Source of the DNA: Escherichia coli
GTDB lineage: Bacteria > Pseudomonadota > Gammaproteobacteria > Enterobacterales > Enterobacteriaceae
NCBI RefSeq assembly: GCF_036503815.1
Contig: NZ_AP027764.1
Span: 744,001 to 808,000, forward strand
DNA: 64,000 bases
Direction of reading: 5' to 3'
Of this stretch, positions 53,409-63,435 are shown piece after piece. The notes under the pieces were generated by a model, which saw nothing but the letters and a program-made list of their open reading frames with translations, had not been told where the DNA came from and searched no databases. The position numbers and the translations under genes were made by a program. Each line of letters begins with the position of its first letter. Positions within the stretch are counted from its first letter, which is position 1.

Positions 53409-54572
53409 TTAGCGGGCGGCTTCGTATATGCGGCGGCTGACATCCAGCGTAATGTCATGATTTTCGCCCAGTTGGGTCATACCGTGCTCTTCCAGTTTTT
53501 TCAACAAAGCCGGGATGGAGCTGCCGTCCAGACCGTAGTCGGAGAGGTGGGTCGGCACGCCTAATTGCTCAAAGAAATTGCGGGTTGCGGCAATCGCGGC
53601 GTCAATACGCTCATCGTCAGAACCTTCTGTGATGTTCCAGACGCGTTCAGCATATTGCAGCAGCTTAGCGCGTTTAGTGTCGCGTTTTTCATTCCACAGT
53701 GCAGGCAGGACGATAGCCAGCGTTTGCGCGTGATCCAGACCGTGCATCGCAGTCAGTTCGTGGCCCAGCATATGCGTTGCCCAATCCTGGGGTACACCTG
53801 CGCCAATTAAACCGTTCAGCGCCTGAGTCGCCGCCCACATAACGTTGGCGCGTACATCGTAGTTTTCTGGCTCTTTCAGGGCTTTCGGACCATCTTCGAT
53901 CAGCGTCAGCAAAATGCCTTCTGCGAAACGGTCCTGAATTTTGGCATCAACCGGTTTGGTAACATACTGTTCCACGGTGTGCACAAAGGCATCCACTACA
54001 CCGTTAGCCACCTGACGCGGCGGCAGAGTGTAGGTATAAACCGGATCGAGCACGGCAAATACCGGCTGAACATGGGCAGAATGGAACGCCTGCTTGTCGC
54101 CTGTAGTTTTACGGGAGATGACCGCACCTGCGTTGGATTCTGAACCGGTTGCTGGCAGCGTCAGCACACAGCCCATCGGGATGGCGCTTTTAATCTCTTT
54201 ACCGCCCGTTTGTAGAATGTGCCACGGATCGATATTTTCCGGATAATTAGCCGCTGCGGCGATAAATTTGGTGCCGTCCAGTACAGAACCGCCGCCAACC
54301 GCCAGCAGGAAAGTCACTTTTTGTTCGCGAACCAGTTTCACGGCATTCATCAGCGTTTCATAAGCCGGGTTTGGCTCAATACCGCCAAATTCCAGCACGT
54401 CCATGCCTTTCAGGGCATCCAGAACTTGATCGAGAACGCCGGTTTTTTTCACGCTGCCGCCGCCGTAGGTAATCAATACGCGAGCATCGTGAGGAATTTG
54501 TTCGCGTAAACCAGCGATTGCGCCTTTACCAAAAAGAATGCGGGTTGGGGTGTGCAGATTAAAGTTGTTCAT
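53409..54572 (-). CDS. yqhD: NADPH-dependent aldehyde reductase YqhD
   Basis: 387 aa from the ATG at 54572 (MNNFNLHTPTRILFGKG). Iron-type alcohol dehydrogenase family: nucleotide loop GGGSVLDGTK, metal-site region VDAFVHTVEQY and HMLGHELTAMHGLDHAQ. Broad short-chain aldehyde reduction protects against lipid peroxidation products, glyoxal and furfural. Divergent from its activator yqhC. Confidence 0.97.
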   Translation of the reverse strand: MNNFNLHTPTRILFGKGAIAGLREQIPHDARVLITYGGGSVKKTGVLDQVLDALKGMDVLEFGGIEPNPAYETLMNAVKLVREQKVTFLLAVGGGSVLDGTKFIAAAANYPENIDPWHILQTGGKEIKSAIPMGCVLTLPATGSESNAGAVISRKTTGDKQAFHSAHVQPVFAVLDPVYTYTLPPRQVANGVVDAFVHTVEQYVTKPVDAKIQDRFAEGILLTLIEDGPKALKEPENYDVRANVMWAATQALNGLIGAGVPQDWATHMLGHELTAMHGLDHAQTLAIVLPALWNEKRDTKRAKLLQYAERVWNITEGSDDERIDAAIAATRNFFEQLGVPTHLSDYGLDGSSIPALLKKLEEHGMTQLGENHDITLDVSRRIYEAAR

Positions 54573-54690
54573 TACTTGCTCCCTTTGCTGGGTCAATATG
54601 AGGGCAGAGATCGGTCTGCCTGATGTTTTTCATTGTGGTCGCCAGCGCCGTACCTCTCAATGCTCATTTCTGCCAATGTCTTGCCTATTT

Positions 54691-54706
54691 CTCCAGAGTG
54701 CTGGAG
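54691..54706. promoter_or_regulatory. Palindrome in the yqhD-yqhC gap
   Basis: CTCCAG-agtg-CTGGAG, a perfect inverted repeat overlapping the yqhC ribosome-site region. Could be a regulator site or an mRNA hairpin limiting yqhC translation. Confidence 0.4.
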
Positions 54707-54708
54707 AA

Positions 54709-55665
54709 ATGCTACAAAATTGCGCACAATCAAATTGCCGCATTATTCCTAAGAAATTACGCGATATGAAACGTGAAGAGATTTGCCGCTTGCTGGCGGG
54801 TAAAGTTAATAAACTGAAAAATAAAGAAAATAGTTTGTCAGAGCTATTGCCCGATGTGCGTTTGTTGTATGGCGAGACGCCTTTCGCACGTACGCCGGTG
54901 ATGTACGAGCCCGGCATCATAATTCTCTTTTCTGGGCATAAAATCGGTTATATCAATGAACGCGTGTTTCGTTATGATGCCAATGAATATCTGCTGCTGA
55001 CGGTGCCGTTGCCGTTTGAGTGCGAAACTTATGCAACGTCAGAGGTACCGCTGGCAGGGGTGCGTCTCAATGTCGATGTTTTGCAGTTACAAGAGCTGTT
55101 GATGGACATTGGCGAAGATGAGCATTTTCGGCCGTCGATGGCAGCCAGCGGGATTAACTCTGCCACGTTATCAGAAGAGATTTTATGTGCGGCGGAGCGG
55201 TTACTCGATGTGATGGAGCGACCGCTGGATGCGCGTATTCTCGGCAAACAGATCATCCGCGAAATTCTGTACTACGTGCTGACCGGACCTTGCGGCGGCG
55301 CGTTACTGGCGCTGGTCAGTCGCCAGACTCACTTCAGCCTGATTAGCCGCGTGCTGAAACGAATTGAGAATAAATACACCGAAAACCTGAGCGTCGAGCA
55401 ACTGGCGGCAGAAGCCAACATGAGCGTATCGGCGTTCCACCATAATTTTAAGTCTGTCACTAGCACCTCACCGTTGCAGTATTTGAAGAATTACCGTCTG
55501 CATAAGGCGCGGATGATGATCATCCACGACGGCATGAAGGCCAGCGCGGCGGCGATGCGCGTCGGCTATGAAAGCGCATCGCAATTTAGCCGTGAGTTTA
55601 AACGTTACTTCGGTGTGACGCCGGGGGAAGATGCGGCAAGAATGCGGGCGATGCAGGGGAATTAA
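54709..55665 (+). CDS. yqhC: AraC-type activator YqhC
   Basis: 318 aa from the ATG at 54709 (MLQNCAQSNCR), the E. coli length. A longer reading from 54538 would run into the yqhD coding region and lacks a ribosome site; ATG 54766 is a shorter option. N-terminal AraC sensing domain (~30-190), C-terminal double helix-turn-helix (LSVEQLAAEANMSVSAFHHNFK; SASQFSREFKRYFG). Aldehydes activate it to induce yqhD-dkgA. Confidence 0.94.
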   Translation: MLQNCAQSNCRIIPKKLRDMKREEICRLLAGKVNKLKNKENSLSELLPDVRLLYGETPFARTPVMYEPGIIILFSGHKIGYINERVFRYDANEYLLLTVPLPFECETYATSEVPLAGVRLNVDVLQLQELLMDIGEDEHFRPSMAASGINSATLSEEILCAAERLLDVMERPLDARILGKQIIREILYYVLTGPCGGALLALVSRQTHFSLISRVLKRIENKYTENLSVEQLAAEANMSVSAFHHNFKSVTSTSPLQYLKNYRLHKARMMIIHDGMKASAAAMRVGYESASQFSREFKRYFGVTPGEDAARMRAMQGN

Positions 55666-55669
55666 ATAC

Positions 55670-55693
55670 GTTCCCGGTACAGCAACCGGGAAC
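55670..55693. terminator. yqhC/yghB hairpin
   Basis: GTTCCCGGT-acagca-ACCGGGAAC between convergent genes. Confidence 0.65.
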
Positions 55694-55704
55694 GGGGAAA
55701 ATCG

Positions 55705-56364
55705 TCAGGCGTTACAGTATTTTTTTTTAATCACCACAAACAGCGTGCCCAACAAGCCAGCGGTTAACAAGGCAATTGGCAGGATCATCAGGAACGTCAT
55801 TACCTGATCTTCATGGCGTTTAACGAACGGAATCATACTTAAGGCATAGCCGAAACTGGTTACCACGCTGACCCACAGCAATCCGCTTAACCAGTTGAAA
55901 AACTGGAAGCGGCGGTTTGGCAGACCGGAAATTCCCGCCATGGTTGGCAGCAACGTACGGACAAATGCAAGAAAACGTCCAGCCAGCAGCGCCAGCAGAC
56001 CGTGGCGGTCAAACATGCAGGTGGCGCGCTGGTGATATTTAGCGGGAAGCTGTGCCAGCCAGCCTTTCACCGTTTTGGTATTCCCTAACCAGCGCCCCTG
56101 AATATAACTTAACCAGCAGCCCAGACTTGCTGCGGCGGTCAGAATCGCAATCGTAGGCAGAAAATCCATAACCCCCTGGGCAATCAATGCGCCAGCCAAT
56201 ATCAACAAGCTGTCGCCTGGCAAAAATGAGGCGGGCAGCAGGCCGTTTTCTAAAAACAGCGTGGCAAACATGACAAAGTAAACAACGCTAACAATATGAG
56301 GATCCGCCAGCGCGGCAAAGTCGTGTTGCCAGAGCGCAGCGATGATATCTTGAATAACAGCCAT
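55705..56364 (-). CDS. yghB: YghB, DedA-family inner-membrane protein
   Basis: 219 aa. DedA/SNARE-associated family with the motif [19 protein letters not shown] and E/R-bearing re-entrant region ([18 protein letters not shown]). Redundant with YqjA for division, envelope charge and proton-motive force; newer work links DedA proteins to lipid-carrier recycling. Confidence 0.96.
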
Positions 56365-56503
56365 GGACTTTCCTGTGGAACAGCGTTTAAGCCTTTATCT
56401 GCCTATTGTACTCCTGAATCGTCCGGGACGCCTTGATCCCGGACGCAACAATTTAAGACTTTTCACAATAAAATGTCTGCAAAATTGTCCAAAAGTGGCA
56501 ATG

Positions 56504-57691
56504 TTATACAATTCGCGCAAAACCGGCGTCCAGATCGGCAATCAAATCATCGACATCTTCCAGACCAATATGCAGGCGAATCAAGGTCCCGCTAAAATCG
56601 ATCTCGCCTTGCGGGCGAATGGCGGCGATATGTTCTGGTTGATTTGCCAGGATCAACGATTCATACCCGCCCCACGAGTAGGCCATGCTGAATAAACTGA
56701 AGTTATCCAGATAGTTCGCCAGCTCTTCATCATTGAGTTTTTTCTTAAGCACAAAGGAAAATAGCCCGCTGCTACCTGTAAAGTCTCGTTGCCAGAATTC
56801 GTGACCTTTACTGCCAGGCAGAGCAGGGTGGTTAACTCGCGCTACTTGCGGATGTTCCGCCAGCCATTCAGCTACTTTCAGGCTACTTTCGTGATGTTGA
56901 CGCAGGCGAACACCCAAAGTGCGCAGGCCACGACTGGTTATATAGGCGGTATCGGCATCGACCATCTGCCCCATCAGATAGGCATTCTCCCGTAGCTGCT
57001 CCCAGCAACGGGCATTGCATACGGCAGTACCAATCATCGCATCTGAATGCCCAACCAGATATTTGGTAGCGGCCTGAATGGAAACATCAATGCCAAAATC
57101 CAGCGCCTTAAACAGCACGCCGGCCGCCCAGGTGTTATCGATCATAATGATGGCATCTGGCACTACACTGCGCACGGCGGCAACAATCGCCGGAACGTCG
57201 TGGACTTCCATGGTGATGGAGCCCGGCGATTCCAGAAATACAATTTTAGTGTTTGGCTGCACATGTTTAACAATATTCGCGCCAATCAGCGGATCAAACC
57301 ACGATGTCGTTACGCCCAGTTTGCTGAGGATTTTGCTACAGAAATCCTGACTCGGTTCATAGGCGGTGTTGGTCATCAACACATGATCGCCCTGTTCGAC
57401 AAAAGCAAGAATGGAATTAGCAACCGCTGCTGCTCCGCAGGGGAACAGCACGCAGCCTGCGCCACCTTCCAGTTCACACATCGCTTCTTGTAAGGAGAAA
57501 TGGGTTAACGTTCCGCGCCGTCCATAGAACAACTCGCCATTGGCGCGATTGCGCGTCGCGTGTTTTTTGGCTTCCACACTGTCAAAGACCAGCGAAGAAG
57601 CGCGCTGAATCACGCTATTTACTGCGCCGAGGGTATATTTTTTGCTGCGTCCTGCATTCACCAGTTGAGTATCAAGCTTTTTGTCCGCCAT
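56504..57691 (-). CDS. metC: Cystathionine beta-lyase MetC
   Basis: 395 aa from the ATG at 57691 (MADKKLDTQLVNAG). PLP enzyme of the Cys/Met metabolism family; Schiff-base Lys210 (SIQAATKYLVGHSD), PLP phosphate loop FPCGAAAVANS and DNTWAAGVLF. Splits cystathionine to homocysteine, pyruvate and ammonia. Tandem MetJ boxes lie upstream. Confidence 0.98.
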   Translation of the reverse strand: MADKKLDTQLVNAGRSKKYTLGAVNSVIQRASSLVFDSVEAKKHATRNRANGELFYGRRGTLTHFSLQEAMCELEGGAGCVLFPCGAAAVANSILAFVEQGDHVLMTNTAYEPSQDFCSKILSKLGVTTSWFDPLIGANIVKHVQPNTKIVFLESPGSITMEVHDVPAIVAAVRSVVPDAIIMIDNTWAAGVLFKALDFGIDVSIQAATKYLVGHSDAMIGTAVCNARCWEQLRENAYLMGQMVDADTAYITSRGLRTLGVRLRQHHESSLKVAEWLAEHPQVARVNHPALPGSKGHEFWQRDFTGSSGLFSFVLKKKLNDEELANYLDNFSLFSMAYSWGGYESLILANQPEHIAAIRPQGEIDFSGTLIRLHIGLEDVDDLIADLDAGFARIV

Positions 57692-57710
57692 GTCGGGATT
57701 CCTGTTTTTA

Positions 57711-57726
57711 TACGTCTGGATGTCTA
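57711..57726 (-). promoter_or_regulatory. Tandem MetJ boxes of metC
   Basis: Minus strand TAGACATC-CAGACGTA, two adjacent 8-bp met boxes (consensus AGACGTCT), 20 bp upstream of the metC ATG. Site for MetJ-SAM repression. Confidence 0.85.
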
Positions 57727-57855
57727 AACTAGCATGAATGTTGCCGCGCGCATCCTGAAGAATTGGCATAAAGCAGAAAATTTTCGCAAATGGCGTGCTG
57801 GTGACTTTTTTACTGCGTAAACGCAAGGAAAAGAAAACAAAGGTACGGCAGTATG

Positions 57856-57881
57856 CAAATAGTAATGAGAACGACTATCAA
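57856..57881. promoter_or_regulatory. Fur box upstream of exbB
   Basis: AATAGTAATGAGAACGACTATC matches the Fur consensus in most positions and sits about 60 bp before exbB; expected for an iron-uptake energiser. Confidence 0.75.
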
Positions 57882-57942
57882 TTCGACGTCGTTTTGATAT
57901 TATTATGCGCAGATTTTGTGATTTGCGTCCTGGAGATACACA

Positions 57943-58677
57943 GTGGGTAATAATTTAATGCAGACGGATCTTTCCGTCTGGGGTATGTATCAGCACGCCG
58001 ATATTGTCGTTAAGTGCGTGATGATTGGGCTTATTTTGGCCTCCGTAGTCACCTGGGCAATCTTCTTCAGTAAGAGCGTTGAGTTCTTCAATCAGAAGCG
58101 TCGCCTGAAACGCGAACAGCAACTGCTGGCCCAAGCGCGTTCCTTGAACCAGGCCAACGATATCGCCGCTGATTTTGGTAGCAAAAGCTTAAGCCTGCAT
58201 TTGCTCAATGAAGCGCAGGATGAGCTGGAACTGTCAGAAGGCAGCGACGATAACGAAGGTATTAAAGAACGTACCAGCTTCCGTCTGGAGCGTCGGGTCG
58301 CCGCAGTAGGGCGTCAAATGGGCCGCGGTAACGGCTACCTTGCAACCATCGGCGCGATTTCGCCGTTTGTGGGCCTCTTTGGTACGGTCTGGGGCATCAT
58401 GAACAGCTTTATCGGTATTGCGCAAACGCAGACCACTAATCTGGCTGTCGTTGCGCCGGGTATCGCAGAAGCTCTGTTAGCAACGGCAATCGGCCTCGTG
58501 GCAGCGATTCCGGCGGTCGTTATCTATAACGTATTTGCACGTCAGATTGGCGGCTTTAAAGCGATGCTGGGTGATGTCGCAGCGCAGGTATTATTGCTGC
58601 AAAGTCGTGACCTGGATCTGGAAGCCAGCGCCGCTGCGCATCCGGTTCGTGTCGCCCAAAAATTACGCGCAGGATAA
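57943..58677 (+). CDS. exbB: ExbB, TonB-system proton channel (GTG start)
   Basis: 244 aa, GTG start as in E. coli. Three membrane helices (residues ~20-40, ~130-155, ~170-195) of the MotA/TolQ/ExbB family, with the conserved ISPFVGLFGTVWGIMNSF and Thr/Ala-lined helix. Pentamer that houses ExbD and passes protons to energise TonB. exbD starts 7 bp later. Confidence 0.98.
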   Translation: MGNNLMQTDLSVWGMYQHADIVVKCVMIGLILASVVTWAIFFSKSVEFFNQKRRLKREQQLLAQARSLNQANDIAADFGSKSLSLHLLNEAQDELELSEGSDDNEGIKERTSFRLERRVAAVGRQMGRGNGYLATIGAISPFVGLFGTVWGIMNSFIGIAQTQTTNLAVVAPGIAEALLATAIGLVAAIPAVVIYNVFARQIGGFKAMLGDVAAQVLLLQSRDLDLEASAAAHPVRVAQKLRAG

Positions 58678-58683
58678 TGTTCG

Positions 58684-59109
58684 ATGGCAATGCATCTTAA
58701 CGAAAACCTCGACGATAACGGCGAAATGCATGATATCAACGTGACGCCGTTTATCGACGTGATGTTGGTTCTGCTGATTATCTTTATGGTGGCGGCACCG
58801 TTAGCGACGGTAGATGTGAAGGTGAACTTGCCTGCTTCTACCAGCACGCCGCAGCCGCGCCCGGAAAAACCGGTTTATCTGTCGGTGAAGGCGGACAACT
58901 CGATGTTTATCGGTAACGATCCGGTCACCGATGAAACAATGATTACGGCGTTGAATGCGTTAACCGAAGGCAAGAAAGACACCACCATCTTTTTCCGTGC
59001 GGATAAAACCGTCGATTACGAGACGTTGATGAAGGTAATGGACACGCTGCATCAGGCGGGTTACCTGAAGATAGGTCTGGTTGGCGAAGAAACTGCCAAA
59101 GCGAAATAA
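58684..59109 (+). CDS. exbD: ExbD, TonB-system protein
   Basis: 141 aa. One membrane helix with proton-carrying Asp25 (NVTPFIDVMLVLLIIFM) and a periplasmic TolR-like domain. Partner of ExbB; operon iron-regulated through the Fur box upstream of exbB. Strong terminator follows. Confidence 0.98.
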   Translation: MAMHLNENLDDNGEMHDINVTPFIDVMLVLLIIFMVAAPLATVDVKVNLPASTSTPQPRPEKPVYLSVKADNSMFIGNDPVTDETMITALNALTEGKKDTTIFFRADKTVDYETLMKVMDTLHQAGYLKIGLVGEETAKAK

Positions 59110-59114
59110 AAATG

Positions 59115-59149
59115 ATGCCCGGTTGCTTTTCACAACCGGGCATTTTTTT
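59115..59149 (+). terminator. exbBD terminator
   Basis: ATGCCCGGTTG-cttttca-CAACCGGGCAT followed by TTTTTTA. Overlaps the very end of convergent yghA. Confidence 0.9.
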
Positions 59150-60032
59150 AGCCTAAATGCTCGCCGCCGCACACGCCGTGCACTTCTGCGGTGACATAGC
59201 TCGACTCCTGACTTGCCAGATAAACATATACTGGGGCCAGCTCCGCCGGTTGCCCTGCACGTTTCATTGGTGTTTTCTGACCAAACTGCGGGATCTTATC
59301 CTGCGTCTGTCCGCCGGAAATTTGCAGTGCTGTCCAGATCGGGCCTGGCGCAACAATATTCACCCGAATACCTTTCTCCGCGACCTGTTTTGCCAGGCCT
59401 CGGCTGTAGTTCAGAATCGCCGCCTTCGTAGCCGCATAGTCCAGTAAATGCGGGCTTGGCTGGTATGCCTGGATTGACGAAGTGGTGATGATACTGGCAC
59501 CTTTCGGTAGCAGGGGGATCGCTTCCTGGGTGAGCCAGAACAGTGCGAAAACGTTAATGGCAAAGGTCTTTTGAAACTGTTCGCTGGTGAGGTCTGCAAT
59601 ATCAGGAATGGCGACCTGTTTCCCGGCGACCAGCGCCATAATATCCAGCCCGCCTAACGCCTTGTGCGCGTCGTGAACCAGCGAACGGGCAAACTTCTCA
59701 TCGCTTAAATCGCCCGGCAGCAGGACGGCTTTGCGTCCGCATTCTTCAATGATCTTTTTCACATCCTGAGCGTCTTGTTCTTCTACGGGAAGATAACTGA
59801 TCGCCACGTCAGCCCCTTCACGCGCGTAAGCAATGGCGGCAGCGCGACCGATTCCGGAATCGCCCCCTGTCACCAGTGCTTTACGATCTTTCAGGCGACC
59901 GCTACCAACATAGGTTTTCTCGCCGCAATCTGGCACCGGTGTCATTTTCGCCTGGATGCCTGGCGTCGGTTGTTTCTGTTTGGGATATTCACCAGTGTAA
60001 TGCTGCGTGGTCGGGTCTTTTAAATGAGACAT
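59148..60032 (-). CDS. yghA: NADP(+)-dependent aldehyde reductase YghA
   Basis: 294 aa. Short-chain dehydrogenase with an N-terminal extension (~40 residues) as in GSP39-like SDRs: TGGDSGIGRAAA cofactor motif, Asn in the NVFAL strand, catalytic YxxxK (LDYAATKAA). Reported to reduce aldehydes and other carbonyls. Convergent with exbD. Confidence 0.95.
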   Translation of the reverse strand: MSHLKDPTTQHYTGEYPKQKQPTPGIQAKMTPVPDCGEKTYVGSGRLKDRKALVTGGDSGIGRAAAIAYAREGADVAISYLPVEEQDAQDVKKIIEECGRKAVLLPGDLSDEKFARSLVHDAHKALGGLDIMALVAGKQVAIPDIADLTSEQFQKTFAINVFALFWLTQEAIPLLPKGASIITTSSIQAYQPSPHLLDYAATKAAILNYSRGLAKQVAEKGIRVNIVAPGPIWTALQISGGQTQDKIPQFGQKTPMKRAGQPAELAPVYVYLASQESSYVTAEVHGVCGGEHLG

Positions 60033-60153
60033 TGTTTTTCTCCCTTCAGGTTCAACGTCCTTTAAGGGTAGACGCTCTCGATGCGTTGATAAGGGAACCA
60101 GGAAGATCCCTAAACCTCGGATTTATGCGACAAAGGTTTAACGGATATGTTGA

Positions 60154-60717
<564 letters not shown>

Positions 60718-60724
60718 TCTGATT

Positions 60725-60745
60725 CGGGCGCGGTTCTCGCGCCCG
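60725..60745. terminator. yqhA/yghZ terminator hairpin
   Basis: CGGGCGCG-gttct-CGCGCCCG then TTATT; between convergent genes. Confidence 0.8.
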
Positions 60746-60756
60746 TTATTAACAGG

Positions 60757-61797
60757 TCATTTATCGGAAGACGCCTGCCACAGATTCAGCTCGCCATCGG
60801 CGATATGCTGATCAATCTGCGCCAGCTCCTCGGTGCTAAATGTCAGATTATTCAGCGCCTGGACGTTCTCTTCCAGTTGCTCCGCGCGGCTGGCACCAAT
60901 CAATACCGACGTCACTCGCTCATCTTTCAGCAACCAGCTTAACGCCATTTGTGCCATTGATTGTCCACGCTGCTGTGCCATTTCATTCAATAACCGCAGG
61001 CTGTTGAGGTTGGCTTCGGTGAGCATTTTCGGCGTCAGACCACGAACTTTATTCCCTTCACGATGCATCCGTGAATCTTGCGGAATACCGTTGAGATATT
61101 TTCCGGTCAGCAATCCCTGAGCCAGAGGAGTAAAGGCAATGCAGCCCACGCCGTTATGTTGCAGGGTATCCAGCAGGCCGCTTTTATCCACCCAGCGGTT
61201 CAGTAAATTGTACGAAGGTTGATGAATTAACAGCGGAATTTTCCACTCGCGCAGCAACTCGACCATTTTTTGCGTCCGCTCTGGCGAGTAAGAGGAGATC
61301 CCGACATAAAGCGCTTTACCGCTTTGTACCGCATGAGCCAGCGCAGAGGCGGTTTCTTCCATCGGCGTATTTTCATCGACGCGATGAGAGTAAAAGATAT
61401 CGACATACTCCAGCCCCATACGCTTCAGGCTTTGGTCGAGGCTGGCGAGCAGGTATTTACGTGAGCCGCCAGAGCCGTACGGGCCGGGCCACATATCGTA
61501 GCCAGCTTTGGTAGAGATAATCAGTTCATCGCGATAAGCGGCAAAATCCTCCCGCAGCAGGCGACCAAAGTTCTCTTCTGCGCTTCCTGGAGGCGGCCCG
61601 TAATTGTTGGCTAAATCAAAGTGCGTAATGCCCAAATCAAACGCTTTGCGCAGGATCGCACGCTGTGATTCCAGTGCGTTAACGTGACCGAAATTGTGCC
61701 ATAAACCGAGCGATAACGCGGGCAGGTGTAAACCGCTTTTTCCGCAATAGCGGTATTGCATCTGCCCGTAACGTTCGGGATTCGCTAACCAGACCAT
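60757..61797 (-). CDS. yghZ: L-glyceraldehyde 3-phosphate reductase YghZ
   Basis: 346 aa from the ATG at 61797 (MVWLANPERYGQMQYR) with AAAGGAGAGG before it. Aldo-keto reductase AKR14: catalytic Asp/Tyr in HFDLANNYGPPPG, Lys in IISTKAGY, His in FYSHRVD. Reduces L-glyceraldehyde-3-phosphate and methylglyoxal. Divergent from yghX. Confidence 0.96.
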   Translation of the reverse strand: MVWLANPERYGQMQYRYCGKSGLHLPALSLGLWHNFGHVNALESQRAILRKAFDLGITHFDLANNYGPPPGSAEENFGRLLREDFAAYRDELIISTKAGYDMWPGPYGSGGSRKYLLASLDQSLKRMGLEYVDIFYSHRVDENTPMEETASALAHAVQSGKALYVGISSYSPERTQKMVELLREWKIPLLIHQPSYNLLNRWVDKSGLLDTLQHNGVGCIAFTPLAQGLLTGKYLNGIPQDSRMHREGNKVRGLTPKMLTEANLNSLRLLNEMAQQRGQSMAQMALSWLLKDERVTSVLIGASRAEQLEENVQALNNLTFSTEELAQIDQHIADGELNLWQASSDK

Positions 61798-61950
61798 GAC
61801 CTCTCCTTTCCACCATTCAATTTCGAAACAATGTTTCCAGTTTAGCGATTTACCAGGGGGGATCCCGTAGCATCGCTCACAGTGTGACGAAAAACTGGGC
61901 AAAAACACGTGCTTATGCTTTGCTTAAAAAAACACCAATTGAGGAGTGCA

Positions 61951-62841
61951 ATGATGCCGCGTCTGACCGCTAAAGATTTCCCACAAGAGTTGCTGGATTA
62001 CTACGACTATTACGCTCACGGGAAAATTTCGAAACGTGAGTTCCTCAACCTTGCGGCGAAGTATGCGGTGGGCGGGATGACGGCATTAGCGTTGTTTGAT
62101 TTGCTCAAGCCAAATTATGCGCTGGCGACTCAGGTAGAGTTTACCGACCCGGAAATTGTTGCTGAGTACATCACGTATTCTTCGCCAAATGGTCACGGCG
62201 AGGTACGGGGTTATCTGGTGAAGCCCGCAAAGATGAGCGGCAAAACGCCAGCCGTGGTGGTGGTGCATGAGAATCGTGGACTGAATCCGTATATCGAAGA
62301 TGTGGCACGGCGAGTAGCGAAGGCGGGGTATATCGCCCTGGCACCTGACGGCTTAAGTTCCGTTGGAGGTTATCCGGGTAATGATGATAAAGGTCGTGAG
62401 CTGCAACAGCAGGTTGATCCAACCAAACTGATGAATGATTTCTTTGCCGCAATTGAGTTTATGCAACGCTATCCGCAAGCGACAGGCAAAGTGGGTATTA
62501 CCGGATTTTGCTATGGCGGTGGTGTATCGAACGCGGCGGCTGTCGCGTATCCGGAACTGGCCTGCGCGGTGCCGTTTTATGGTCGTCAGGCACCCACTGC
62601 CGATGTGGCGAAGATTGAAGCGCCTTTACTGCTCCACTACGCGGAACTGGATACCCGAATCAACGAGGGCTGGACCGCTTACGAGGCGGCGTTGAAAGCC
62701 AATAATAAGGTCTATGAGGCGTATATCTATCCGGGGGTTAATCACGGATTCCATAATGATTCCACGCCCCGTTATGACAAATCTGCCGCCGATCTTGCCT
62801 GGCAAAGGACGCTGAAATGGTTCGATAAATATCTCTCCTGA
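61951..62841 (+). CDS. yghX: YghX, dienelactone-hydrolase family protein, intact
   Basis: 296 aa from ATG 61951 (or 61954; GAGGAG is 4-7 bases upstream). The N-terminus resembles a Tat signal with Lys-Arg in place of Arg-Arg (SKREFLNLAAKYAVGG), a hydrophobic run, then LATQ; likely exported. Alpha/beta hydrolase with nucleophile Cys in GFCYGGG, Glu in VVHENRG and His in GVNHGFH. I recall this gene as broken in K-12; here one frame covers it. Divergent from yghZ, before yghW. Confidence 0.9.
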   Translation: MMPRLTAKDFPQELLDYYDYYAHGKISKREFLNLAAKYAVGGMTALALFDLLKPNYALATQVEFTDPEIVAEYITYSSPNGHGEVRGYLVKPAKMSGKTPAVVVVHENRGLNPYIEDVARRVAKAGYIALAPDGLSSVGGYPGNDDKGRELQQQVDPTKLMNDFFAAIEFMQRYPQATGKVGITGFCYGGGVSNAAAVAYPELACAVPFYGRQAPTADVAKIEAPLLLHYAELDTRINEGWTAYEAALKANNKVYEAYIYPGVNHGFHNDSTPRYDKSAADLAWQRTLKWFDKYLS

Positions 62842-62959
62842 TAGGTTTATCTCTTACGGGATTACGTCTTAAACAAGCATGAAAAAATAGCGTGCGCAAA
62901 AGTCGTTCTTTGCCTAAAATATCGCTATATATTACAATATATAGCGAATGAGGTGAACG

Positions 62960-63247
62960 ATGAATAACCATTTTGGTAAAGGCTTAATGGCGGGATTAAA
63001 AGCAACGCATGCCGACAGTGCGGTTAATGTGACAAAATACTGTGCCGATTATAAACGCGGTTTTGTATTAGGCTACTCACACCGGATGTACGAAAAGACC
63101 GGAGATCGCCAGCTTAGCGCCTGGGAAGCGGGGATTCTGACGCGCCGCTATGGACTGGATAAAGAGATGGTAATGGATTTCTTTCGTGAGAATAATTCCT
63201 GTTCTACGTTGCGCTTTTTTATGGCCGGTTATCGCCTCGAAAATTGA
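62960..63247 (+). CDS. yghW: YghW, DUF2623 protein
   Basis: 95 aa. Small soluble protein of the DUF2623 family, restricted to enterobacteria; conserved YCADYKRGFVLGYSHRMYEKTGD and C-terminal FFMAGYRLEN-type end. GAGGTGAACG ribosome site. Sits just before the hyb operon; function unknown. Confidence 0.92.
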   Translation: MNNHFGKGLMAGLKATHADSAVNVTKYCADYKRGFVLGYSHRMYEKTGDRQLSAWEAGILTRRYGLDKEMVMDFFRENNSCSTLRFFMAGYRLEN

Positions 63248-63435
63248 TCAAACATACGTATTATCTTGCTTTAATTAATTACACTAATGCTTATTCCCTT
63301 CGTTTTAGTGCCCTGCCGCAGTATCATGATATCGATAACCATAATAAATGTGTGGTAAATGGCGCATCGATCGCATTATTGATTTTGCGATTGAGGCAAA
63401 ATATATGCCAGGTCTTCGCAACGGAATAACTATAA

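Noticed and set aside
54538..54708. Longer yqhC start
   Set aside because: Overlaps the yqhD coding region on the other strand and has no ribosome site; added residues are not AraC-like.
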